From positions 1 through 6,010 of the forward strand of contig JAGXNR010000154.1 in NCBI GenBank assembly GCA_019894875.1: a stretch of DNA of 6,010 nucleotides. The letters run 5' to 3'. Below, piece after piece: positions 1 through 4,999 of this stretch (its first letter is position 1; each line of letters begins with the position of its first letter). Source of the stretch: Promethearchaeota archaeon. Its GTDB lineage: Archaea; Asgardarchaeota; Lokiarchaeia; Sigynarchaeales; SOKP01. The notes below the pieces were generated by a model, which saw only the letters and a program-made list of their open reading frames with translations, did no database searches and was not told where the DNA came from. A program made the position numbers and the translations under genes.

Positions 1-401
1 GATGTATATCGGGAGAAAGTGTATTTAGGGAAGCTGAAATTATAACTGATCTTTGTGGAGGTATTCCAGCTACTTTTCCACTTGAAAAAGATTTTATCAA
101 TCCTGATACTAAGGATTATCTAAATAAATACATAATGAGAAATCCTAATATTTCACCTGAAAATGCAGCTCAATTCTGGCGGTACATTGGTGATGTTTCC
201 GTTTCTGCGACGTCAGGAGTCTCCCTCTTTGGAAATTATCATGGAGGTGGTTCCCCTGTAATGGAAAGTATCGCAATAACGAGTCAATATGATATCGAAT
301 CCAGGAAAGAAATAGTCAAAAGAATTGCTGGAATTAACGATGAATTAAATGAAGAAATGAAAAAAGAGAAAAATGTAATTTTAGAAACAAAACTAGCATA
401 A
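1..401 (+). CDS. HpaB / 4-hydroxybutyryl-CoA dehydratase family flavoprotein, C-terminal part
   Basis: This frame is open from the window edge (first full codon at 3) to a TAA at 399-401, so it is the last ~132 codons of a longer gene. Visible marks are DLCGGIPATFPLEKDF at about residues 17-32, then a helix with WRYIGDVSVSATSGVSLFGNYHGGGSP, then a basic end containing KEIVKRIAGINDEL. The GGI-x-TxPxEKD segment and the HGxGSP segment are, from memory, typical of the C-terminal helical domain of 4-hydroxybutyryl-CoA dehydratase and related acyl-CoA dehydrogenase-fold flavoproteins. The aromatic hydroxylase branch (4-hydroxyphenylacetate 3-monooxygenase) usually lacks HGxGSP, so the dehydratase-like branch is favoured by inference. 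The Fe-S and most flavin ligands would lie upstream of the window, so substrate cannot be judged. It converges on the minus-strand array and stands outside it. Confidence 0.75.
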   Translation, partial: CISGESVFREAEIITDLCGGIPATFPLEKDFINPDTKDYLNKYIMRNPNISPENAAQFWRYIGDVSVSATSGVSLFGNYHGGGSPVMESIAITSQYDIESRKEIVKRIAGINDELNEEMKKEKNVILETKLA

Positions 402-418
402 AAGCTATTTTTTTTTAT
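402..418 (+). terminator. T-run terminator after the HpaB-family gene
   Basis: A run of nine T (408-416) begins seven bases after the stop codon. Archaeal RNA polymerase commonly ends on such oligo-T tracts without a hairpin, and none is obvious here. Confidence 0.5.
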
Positions 419-532
419 TAAATAATAATTCTCTAAACAGTCGTCGAAAACCATAGAATTTGAAAACGTTTCTTAAAAGCCTTTGGTACTTTAATTTAGA
501 TTTAACAATTTTTTATCTTTTCAAAGAAATTT

Positions 533-755
533 TTATTGAAATCAGACGCTGAATTTACTTTTCAAATAAAAAAGAAAAAGTTAAATCTAAGCTCTAGAAC
601 ATACTCCCCCATTTCTTGCCTTCCAATTCCTTCAGTCTCAATCCAATCTTATCATCTTTTACCAGCCAAAATACGACCACCACCCTCAAGTTCTAAGCCT
701 GAATCCTGTAATCCCCTTTCGGCTGCCACACACTCGTGCTATTGAGAGTAGCAGG
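533..755 (-). repeat. rRNA-tail repeat, copy 1 (full length)
   Basis: Read on the minus strand this holds, in order: the 23S 3'-end sequence (713-755, with the stem gcta...tagc), the ~110-nt trailer, the conserved core (586-607, with TAAGCTC and AGAACATACTCC), a T-rich tract (565-585) and a ~30-nt tail ending in the near-palindrome TTATTGAAA. It matches copy 5 beside the 23S gene but is more diverged, for example CTCAAGTTC for CTCACGCTC. It lies 170 bp downstream of the aminopeptidase stop in the sense direction, so it could serve as that gene's 3' UTR and terminator. The plus-strand ORF at 536-745 is only the shadow of this repeat. Confidence 0.9.
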
Positions 756-793
756 ATATCACTAATCTCAAAAATTTTGGAAACATTATTATA

Positions 794-925
794 TTATAGA
801 ATAAAAAATAGAACTGATATTAGCATCATCACTATAATGCATAAACTCATTGACATTATCCAATTTGGAAACTCTCTTTCAGATTCCCCAAAAACTAGAG
901 TTGGTAATATTTTAATTAAAAGATT
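794..925 (-). other. Open stretch with a hydrophobic end, in frame after the aminopeptidase stop; possible gene remnant
   Basis: Between the aminopeptidase and repeat copy 1 the same frame stays open for about 43 codons after the TAA, ending at a TAA at 794-796. The translation ends SMSLCIIVMMLISVLFFIL, which looks like a transmembrane tail. No good early ATG is present; the first ATG would give only about 20 residues. Hydrophobic translations arise easily in T-rich DNA, so chance is possible. The small membrane proteins elsewhere in the array make a decayed neighbour of the same kind plausible. This stretch (756-925) shows nothing else I can name. Confidence 0.2.
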
Positions 926-2035
926 TTAAATTTTCCACTGTCCTTCTTCATAAATGACTTTTCCATCAGCAATAACTTTTGATCCTGATGGCTTCATATC
1001 TTTCAAAATATCCCAATGTATCGCACATTTATTCTTAGAACCAGTCTCTTCTAAACCTGCTCCTAGTGCGCAATGTAATGTTCCTCCAATCTTTTCATCA
1101 AATAACATGTTTTTCGTAAATTGAGTTATGCCATAATTAGTACCTATCGCAAATTCTCCCAATTTATCCGCATTTTCAATCGTTAAAATTTCCTGGAGCA
1201 GATTTTCACCTTTACTTGCTCTTGCATTAATTATTTTTCCATCTTTAAATTCTAAATAAACATTCTCTATTTCAATCCCTTGGTAGATTCCAGGATATGT
1301 AAACCGAATATGTCCATTTACAGAATCTTCGATTGGTCCAGTAAATACTTCGCCATCAGGTAAATTTAACCTACCACAACAGTTTACCCAAATTCTTCCT
1401 TTTACAGAAAGAGTTAAATCGGTATCTTCGCCTATAACGTGGATTTTATCAGCACTATTTAGAAATTTACAAATGCCTTCTTGTTGTCTTTCTATATCTA
1501 ACCATTCTTTAACTGGATCTTCTTTATCTAAAAATAGTGCCTTTTGTACTAATTGAAAATAAGAAAATAAATCCATATTAGCCTCTTGAGCAAATGAATT
1601 GCATGGAAATGGTAAGGCAAGATAATTTAATTCCTTTTTGCCAATTCTGTCCATTAAAATCTCCCATACTTCCCGTTGAGCAGGTGATCCTCTCGATTTA
1701 GATATTAATTTGGGATCAATTAAACTCAATTTACGGGTATTGTAATCTGCTGCGATCTCAACATAAGAATCAAAATCTTTAAGTGTTTGTTTAACAATCG
1801 GATCTACATATACCAATTGCTTTTCAGATGCGTATTTGAAGAATAATTCTTGGGTTCCTTCTATCATCGGATGGAGCATTGGATGCCCCTCGGCCTTAAG
1901 AACTTCAGCATATAGAGCTTGAAAAAGCTCTTTTGCAAGAGTAGGTCCTGCAATATAGACTCTATCTCCTTCCTTAACTTTAAGAGAATAGTTTACCGCT
2001 AACTTTGCTAATTTTTCATAGAAAGCATTAATCAT
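926..2035 (-). CDS. M29-family metallo-aminopeptidase (AmpS / aminopeptidase II type)
   Basis: The 369-residue product has the layout of peptidase family M29, cytosolic dinuclear-metal exopeptidases that remove N-terminal residues from peptides. The N-terminal part carries VKEGDRVYIAGP (residues 20-31). The C-terminal catalytic half has NLPDGEVFTGP with E229, GEF with E294, GGTLHCALG with H321, and IHWD with H340 and D342. Order and spacing agree with the ligands known for the Thermus enzyme (two Glu, two His, one Asp), so the enzyme is probably active. Typical bacterial members run about 400-410 residues; this one is slightly shorter, mostly between H321 and H340. The ATG at 2033-2035 is chosen because a TATA box lies 27 bp upstream, which implies a leaderless mRNA. 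It is the largest gene of the array, followed by repeat copy 1 and preceded by the 23S-end fragment (copy 2b). Its link to the rRNA repeats appears positional, not functional. Confidence 0.9.
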   Translation of the reverse strand: MINAFYEKLAKLAVNYSLKVKEGDRVYIAGPTLAKELFQALYAEVLKAEGHPMLHPMIEGTQELFFKYASEKQLVYVDPIVKQTLKDFDSYVEIAADYNTRKLSLIDPKLISKSRGSPAQREVWEILMDRIGKKELNYLALPFPCNSFAQEANMDLFSYFQLVQKALFLDKEDPVKEWLDIERQQEGICKFLNSADKIHVIGEDTDLTLSVKGRIWVNCCGRLNLPDGEVFTGPIEDSVNGHIRFTYPGIYQGIEIENVYLEFKDGKIINARASKGENLLQEILTIENADKLGEFAIGTNYGITQFTKNMLFDEKIGGTLHCALGAGLEETGSKNKCAIHWDILKDMKPSGSKVIADGKVIYEEGQWKI

Positions 2036-2057
2036 AGTCTAATTAAATGGTTAATTT

Positions 2058-2066
2058 GATATAAAC
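2058..2066 (-). promoter_or_regulatory. TATA box of the aminopeptidase gene
   Basis: The minus strand reads GTTTATATC, centred 27 bp before the A of the start codon. This is the distance expected for an archaeal TATA box when transcription starts at the ATG. It lies just 20 bp downstream of repeat fragment 2b. Confidence 0.55.
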
Positions 2067-2085
2067 TAGTTACAATAATAAATTT

Positions 2086-2146
2086 GAACCCTGTGATCCC
2101 CTTTCGACGGCCACACACTCGTGCTATTGAGAGTAGCAGGCTAAAT
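2086..2146 (-). repeat. rRNA-tail repeat, copy 2b (23S-end half only)
   Basis: This 61-bp stretch matches the 23S 3' end in copy 5, including CGACGGCCACACACTCGTGC and the gcta...tagc stem, followed by AGGCTAAAT. The trailer, core and T-tract are absent; the match stops at GAACCCTG. It begins exactly at the stop codon (2147-2149) of the small basic protein, in the sense direction. With copy 2a it makes up nearly one whole repeat, but in swapped order. Confidence 0.9.
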
Positions 2147-2347
2147 TCAATCACTCCTTCTATGTTTGAATAAATATTTTGATAATTCATCAAAGAACTC
2201 TAAATCTATATCACGTATTTTCCATTTATTTCTTTTTGATCTCATTAATGCTTTTCCATACACTCTCCATAATTTTAATGCGTATTTTCTTGGTAAATAT
2301 TTGTATCCATCATTCATTTTCATTGAATTCAACCGTACTAATGACAA
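2147..2347 (-). CDS. Small basic protein of unknown function
   Basis: I do not recognise this product. From a TTG at 2345-2347 it is 66 residues; from the ATG at 2321-2323 it is 58. The TTG start has a weak T-rich TATA-like stretch about 26 bp upstream (2369-2377), which the ATG lacks, so both remain possible. The protein is rich in Lys, Arg and aromatics (PRKYALKLWRVYGKALMRSK), with a helical end DLEFFDELSKYLFKHRR, suggesting a nucleic-acid or protein contact role, but no family motif is visible. It lies between repeat copies 2a and 2b, with the stop directly against 2b. An opposite-strand ORF (2166-2372) covers the same DNA but has a less protein-like composition. It may be a real cassette gene or a chance ORF. 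Confidence 0.4.
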   Translation of the reverse strand: MSLVRLNSMKMNDGYKYLPRKYALKLWRVYGKALMRSKRNKWKIRDIDLEFFDELSKYLFKHRRSD

Positions 2348-2370
2348 TAAAGAAGTAGTGGTTTTGACTT

Positions 2371-2517
2371 AAAAATGTTTATCCTCTCATTGAAATTAGA
2401 CTCTGAATTTACCTTTCCATTAAAAAATAAAAATAAAATCTAAGCTCAAGAACATACTCCCCCCTTCTTTCCTATTACTTCATTCTCAATCCAATCTTCT
2501 TGTACCAACCAAAACAT
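2371..2517 (-). repeat. rRNA-tail repeat, copy 2a (trailer and terminator half only)
   Basis: This copy holds the tail with TCATTGAAAT, the T-tract (2421-2437 on the plus strand as an A-rich run), the conserved core (2439-2460) and the first part of the trailer up to TGTACCAACCAAAA. The 23S-end part is missing. Its upstream edge lies about 13 bp from the stop codon of the 76-aa membrane protein, so it can act as that gene's terminator. Similarity to copy 3 extends a little past the tail (TTAAAAATGTT). Confidence 0.88.
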
Positions 2518-2530
2518 GATTTCACAATAG

Positions 2531-2761
2531 TTATTTATTTCTCAACCTTCCGCTTATGAAGAAGCCAATTAAAAGGATCGAGCCACTTAAATATAAATAG
2601 TTAGCTACATTTCCCAACACGGATAATAGAGTAGTCCAATTTGGATATATCGACAATTTGGCATCATAGGAGACAAAGACAAATATGATTAAGTAAGTCG
2701 CAGCAACATACATCAGTACAGCCAAGATTAAAGGGTAATTTTGTTTAATTTTTATATTCAT
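2531..2761 (-). CDS. Small two-helix membrane protein, unknown function
   Basis: The 76-residue product has two hydrophobic segments, at about residues 10-31 and 47-70, joined by a short polar loop (SYDAKLSIYPNW) and ending in GRLRNK. The basic ends on both sides suggest that both termini are cytoplasmic, with the loop outside. I do not recognise the family. The ATG at 2759-2761 is supported by a TATA box about 26 bp upstream. It lies between repeat copies 3 and 2a, and its stop is about 13 bp from the edge of copy 2a, so it fits the one-ORF-per-interval pattern. Confidence 0.6.
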   Translation of the reverse strand: MNIKIKQNYPLILAVLMYVAATYLIIFVFVSYDAKLSIYPNWTTLLSVLGNVANYLYLSGSILLIGFFISGRLRNK

Positions 2762-2780
2762 TTTCTTAAAGATTCCTATT

Positions 2781-2794
2781 TTTTATTTAAAATT
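2781..2794 (-). promoter_or_regulatory. TATA box of the 76-aa membrane protein gene
   Basis: The minus strand reads AATTTTAAATAAAA, with TTTAAATA centred about 26 bp before the start codon. That implies a leaderless or nearly leaderless mRNA. The DNA is generally AT-rich, so the box is suggestive, not proven. Confidence 0.45.
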
Positions 2795-2834
2795 ATCAGA
2801 CATTTTGTTAAAAATGTTATTCTTTCACAGGAAG

Positions 2835-3039
2835 TTTCATTGAAATCAGACGTTGAATTTACCTTTCTAATAAAAAAATAAAAAAGTAAAATCTAAGCTC
2901 AAGAACATACTCCCCCATCTTTCCTATTACTTACCATCCCAATCTTATCCATTTCTGTACCAATCAAAATACGACCACCACCCTCACGCTCTAAGCCTGA
3001 ACCCTGTAATCCTCTTTCGACTGCCACACTGTGCTATGA
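2835..3039 (-). repeat. rRNA-tail repeat, copy 3 (nearly full)
   Basis: Over 2921-3029 this copy differs from copy 5 (4788-4896) at only 2 of 109 positions, so the two are recent duplicates or are kept alike by gene conversion. It has the tail (TTTCATTGAAATCAGACG), T-tract (about 2870-2890) and core (2892-2913). Its 23S-end part is shortened: after GCCACAC it goes straight to TGTGCTATGATCCC, losing part of the terminal stem. The 230-aa gene reads into this copy and stops inside it, at 2991-2993. Confidence 0.93.
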
Positions 3040-3683
3040 TCCCTTTTAAGTATCCTTTTGTAATAAACGCCACTTATCAAAATTAATACGAATATTATAT
3101 TTACAACCAAATATCCAGGGATTCCAGGATTTGATTCGGGGTAAAAAAATTCGTTAAAATTAATTTCTTCACTAGTTATTGAACCAGACTTTTCAGTTAT
3201 AAATATCTCAGTACAAGAACCTGTACATGTTGGATATCGATATATATACTCTAAATGGAATTGAAATATTGAATCATTATAGGGTGAAATTATCAAATTC
3301 GTTGATGGGACAATCGCAGAACTATTTATTAAATTACCATTTTCAAAAACATCTACTCTTGTTTGGACACTGAAATTTCCATACTGCGTACCGGAGTCGT
3401 AAAGATATCTAACAGCTATATCCAGAAAATCATAAAATATTGTAATATCAAAAGTCGCTCTAACCAAACAAGAGTATTGTGAACATATCGCCTGACTACA
3501 TTCAAAAGTATAAAAGAAGTCTTGTAGTGAGACGGAACTAGTGAAGTTTGTTTGACTACTTACCCTTAAATTATCTGATTTATTAATTATGTTTTTATGA
3601 TAAGAAACTTGTTCAATTAGATTAACAGCTAGAATTGAACTAAATATTATTGAAATAAGAAGAAAAATGTTTAATCTTTTCAT
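2991..3683 (-). CDS. Secreted/membrane-anchored protein with PGY-type C-terminal membrane tail, unknown function
   Basis: The 230-residue product starts with a signal peptide or anchor (KR then hydrophobic residues 5-20). An extracellular part of about 170 residues follows, with five Cys (62, 67, 72, 153, 157) and five N-glycosylation sequons (N34, N46, N103, N120, N136). It ends NPGIPGY, a membrane helix (about 190-208) and YYKRILKR. This end resembles the PGF/PGY-CTERM tails recognised by archaeosortases, so processing or lipid anchoring is possible (inference). Such proteins normally end a few residues after the basic cluster; here HSTVWQSKEDYRVQA follows, encoded entirely by repeat copy 3, so the native stop seems lost. 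The ATG at 3681-3683 has TATAAATA 26 bp upstream. I do not recognise the ectodomain. Confidence 0.7.
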   Translation of the reverse strand: MKRLNIFLLISIIFSSILAVNLIEQVSYHKNIINKSDNLRVSSQTNFTSSVSLQDFFYTFECSQAICSQYSCLVRATFDITIFYDFLDIAVRYLYDSGTQYGNFSVQTRVDVFENGNLINSSAIVPSTNLIISPYNDSIFQFHLEYIYRYPTCTGSCTEIFITEKSGSITSEEINFNEFFYPESNPGIPGYLVVNIIFVLILISGVYYKRILKRDHSTVWQSKEDYRVQA

Positions 3684-3704
3684 AATAACTCTTAGATTTT
3701 TGAA

Positions 3705-3714
3705 TTATTTATAC
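3705..3714 (-). promoter_or_regulatory. TATA box of the 230-aa gene
   Basis: The minus strand reads GTATAAATAA, centred about 26 bp before the ATG. This is a close match to the archaeal TATA consensus at the leaderless distance. Confidence 0.6.
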
Positions 3715-3751
3715 AACATTTTTTTTAAAGTTTATTGAATGAAAAAATTAT

Positions 3752-3773
3752 ACTCGTCTCATCCCCATGGTTC
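3752..3773 (-). repeat. 22-bp fragment of 23S rRNA sequence
   Basis: ACTCGTCTCATCCCCATGG plus TTC matches 23S positions 4988-5009 of this window at 20 of 22 bases, in the same orientation. In the rRNA this segment contains GAGATGAG, about 60 nt upstream of the repeat's boundary. Here it sits just upstream of the promoter of the 230-aa gene. It may be the remnant of a longer rRNA copy. Confidence 0.6.
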
Positions 3774-3801
3774 AAAATAATATTCCACCTAATATCATGT
3801 C

Positions 3802-3821
3802 CTTGAAATAATTAATTCAAG
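3802..3821. promoter_or_regulatory. AT-rich palindrome between divergent genes
   Basis: CTTGAAATAATTAATTCAAG agrees with its own reverse complement at 18 of 20 positions. It lies between the 230-aa gene (minus) and the 76-aa RPA-like gene (plus), about 30-50 bp upstream of the latter's TATA box. It could be an operator or a chance feature of AT-rich DNA. The rest of 3774-3900 shows nothing else besides the plus-strand TATA box. Confidence 0.25.
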
Positions 3822-3852
3822 ATAATAATATAAGAAATAGACTTATAATTGA

Positions 3853-3860
3853 GTATATAG
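3853..3860 (+). promoter_or_regulatory. Possible TATA box of the RPA-like small gene
   Basis: GTATATAG lies about 45 bp before the ATG at 3901, which would leave a leader of roughly 18-20 nt. No clear ribosome binding site is visible before the start. Confidence 0.35.
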
Positions 3861-3900
3861 AAGAGTGATATTCTCATCTAAAGAATTTAAATGATAAAAT

Positions 3901-4131
3901 ATGGGAAAAATGCAAAAGGATTTATTTGGAAATGTGGTTCCTGAACTCAAAGAGGAAAAAAAAGCACACTTCAAAAAGATTAAAAAGATAATTGAAGATT
4001 CGACTGGGATTTCCAAAGAAGAATTACACCATTTATTAGAAGAGAAAAAATATGAGTTAAGAAATCCAATTTCAGACGAAGGAGCATTGTTACAAATAAG
4101 CGATTTATTAGAAAGGATTTCTATTTCTTAG
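3901..4131 (+). CDS. Small protein with a helical segment like archaeal RPA; possibly truncated
   Basis: The 76-residue product has a short N-terminus with DLFGNVVPE (residues 7-15), a Lys-rich stretch, then a helical segment with TGISKEELHHLLEEKKYEL (35-53) and ISDEGALLQISDLLE. From memory, archaeal replication protein A subunits carry a similar segment (TGxSxEEhxxxhEEKxxELxGhISxEGAxxhhAxxLG) before their first ssDNA-binding OB fold. No OB fold follows: the frame stops at TAG 4129-4131. Another frame is open from before this stop to 4310, running into repeat copy 4, but its sequence does not resemble an OB fold. The gene may be a free-standing regulator with this helical domain or a truncated RPA fragment. 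It is the only gene running against the array and so may not belong to it. The ATG at 3901 is the only good start. Confidence 0.55.
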   Translation: MGKMQKDLFGNVVPELKEEKKAHFKKIKKIIEDSTGISKEELHHLLEEKKYELRNPISDEGALLQISDLLERISIS

Positions 4132-4140
4132 AGAGGAGTG

Positions 4141-4198
4141 ATGTCTCGGCTTACCCCAAAGAATCTGTCGAGATTGTAAACTACATCATATTCCTGGA
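4141..4198. other. Gap region with a weak inverted repeat
   Basis: Between the RPA-like gene and repeat copy 4 (4132-4276) there is no convincing gene. GATGTCTCG at 4140-4148 can pair with the separated CGAGA and ACATC further on, giving a bulged stem. No tRNA or known RNA pattern was recognised. A frame without a start codon is open across this gap up to 4310. Confidence 0.15.
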
Positions 4199-4276
4199 TT
4201 TCAAATTCGTTGAAAAAATTATAGTAGATACCTTTTATGAGAAGATCTATTTTGTAGCTCAGAATAATGATACAAA

Positions 4277-4370
4277 CCTTTCCATTAAAAAAAGAAAAAA
4301 GAAAATCTAAGCTCTAGAACATACTCCTTCCTATTATTTCAATCTCAGCCTTTATCATTTTTGCTATGAT
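4277..4370 (-). repeat. rRNA-tail repeat, copy 4 (internally deleted)
   Basis: This copy has the T-tract (A-run at 4286-4305), the core (4306-4327, with the CTCTAG variant shared with copy 1) and a shortened trailer. After TTTATCATTTT it jumps to TGCTATGAT, the same junction bases as in copy 3, so about 100 nt of trailer and 23S end are missing. The stop codon of the 83-aa gene (TAG, 4364-4366) is made from this repeat sequence. In the sense direction it can end that gene's transcript. Confidence 0.8.
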
Positions 4371-4615
4371 AAATAAATTACCACAGTTACTATAACAAGC
4401 ATGATAAACAAAGGACATATTAACAACCATCTAAATCTGTCATGCCCAATCAAAACTTCTTTTTTTTCAGAACTTAATCGCTCACCACATCTCGGACAGT
4501 ATACAGGAATGGAATCACGCCACATTATCGGACTGTAAGGACTATGAGTCCGATAAATTCGCTCTCCACAGCTCTCACATTTAGGTCTTAATGATATTTT
4601 CCTTCCCAACCTCAT
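4364..4615 (-). CDS. Small zinc-ribbon protein with C-terminal membrane helix
   Basis: The 83-residue product has CESCG (C13, C16) and CPRCG (C40, C43), two knuckles that would hold one zinc ion in a zinc-ribbon fold, followed by a basic linker and a membrane helix at about residues 62-82 (LLICPLFIMLVIVTVVIYL). It is therefore probably tail-anchored with the ribbon in the cytoplasm. Small proteins of this layout are common in archaea and mostly uncharacterised; no partner can be named. The ATG at 4613-4615 has TATAAAT about 30 bp upstream. The last helix residues run straight into repeat copy 4, which supplies the stop codon. It is the first ORF downstream of the 23S gene and its trailer, with a promoter of its own. 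Confidence 0.65.
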   Translation of the reverse strand: MRLGRKISLRPKCESCGERIYRTHSPYSPIMWRDSIPVYCPRCGERLSSEKKEVLIGHDRFRWLLICPLFIMLVIVTVVIYLS

Positions 4616-4640
4616 CTTATTTTAAGTCTATGTCTCTCAA

Positions 4641-4650
4641 CATTTATATG
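4641..4650 (-). promoter_or_regulatory. TATA box of the zinc-ribbon gene
   Basis: The minus strand reads CATATAAATG, centred about 30 bp before the ATG. It lies downstream of the 23S terminator tract, so the gene need not rely on read-through from the rRNA promoter. Confidence 0.5.
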
Positions 4651-4721
4651 GATTATTCATAATTAAAGATAAAATAGGATATAAAAATATTCGTCAATTT
4701 AGAGTAGAGTTTCACTATTTA

Positions 4722-4926
4722 ATACCTATCCAATAAAAAAGAAAAAAGAAAATCTAAGCTCAAGAACATACTCCCCCATTTCTTGCCTTCCTATTACTTA
4801 CCATCCCAATCTTATCCATTTCTGTACCAATCAAAATACGACCACCACCCTCACGCTCTAAGCCTGAATCCTGTAATCCTCTTTCGACGGCCACACACTC
4901 GTGCTATTGAGAGTAGCGGGCTAAAT
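4722..4926 (-). repeat. rRNA-tail repeat, copy 5 (at the 23S gene itself)
   Basis: This is the presumed parent copy. It holds the last ~40 nt of 23S rRNA (from about 4926 down to 4885) with the stem gcta...tagc, the trailer, the core (4753-4774) and the T-tract. It is the only copy continuous with the body of the 23S gene. The tail beyond the T-tract matches copies 1-3 only partly (TTTCACT...TACCTATCC). The strongly conserved core with GGAGTATGTTCTTGAGC on the minus strand could be a processing or termination signal of the rRNA precursor. Confidence 0.93.
4732..4752 (-). terminator. T-rich terminator of the 23S transcript
   Basis: On the minus strand this is TTTT-C-TTTTTT-C-TTTTTT, about 150 nt beyond the probable mature 23S end. 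Long T tracts of this kind are the usual archaeal termination signal. Equivalent tracts occur in copies 1, 2a, 3 and 4. Confidence 0.65.
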
Positions 4927-4999
4927 AGGTCGCCCGAAAGCTCCCTACGTACACCCCTACCTCACCAACCCCGTCTTTTACGGGTGCACTCGTCTCATC

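Noticed and set aside
536..745. 69-aa plus-strand ORF
   Set aside because: It lies wholly in repeat copy 1 and is the antisense reading of rRNA-tail sequence; the equivalent frame is not kept in other copies.
533..755. Repeat as an insertion sequence or MITE
   Set aside because: No terminal inverted repeats or consistent target-site duplications are seen; the gene-proximal edge varies between copies and one copy is the 23S end itself.
2166..2372. 68-aa plus-strand ORF
   Set aside because: It is opposite the small basic protein ORF; Phe/Asn-rich composition typical of an antisense shadow, and it has no repeat at its 3' end as the array ORFs do.
533..4926. Repeats as a CRISPR array
   Set aside because: The units are ~60-220 bp, irregularly spaced by gene-sized intervals, and derive from rRNA; no short regular repeat-spacer pattern exists.
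4722..4926. Trailer as a 5S rRNA gene
   Set aside because: The minus-strand trailer lacks the 5S landmarks and cannot be laid out as a 5S fold by eye.
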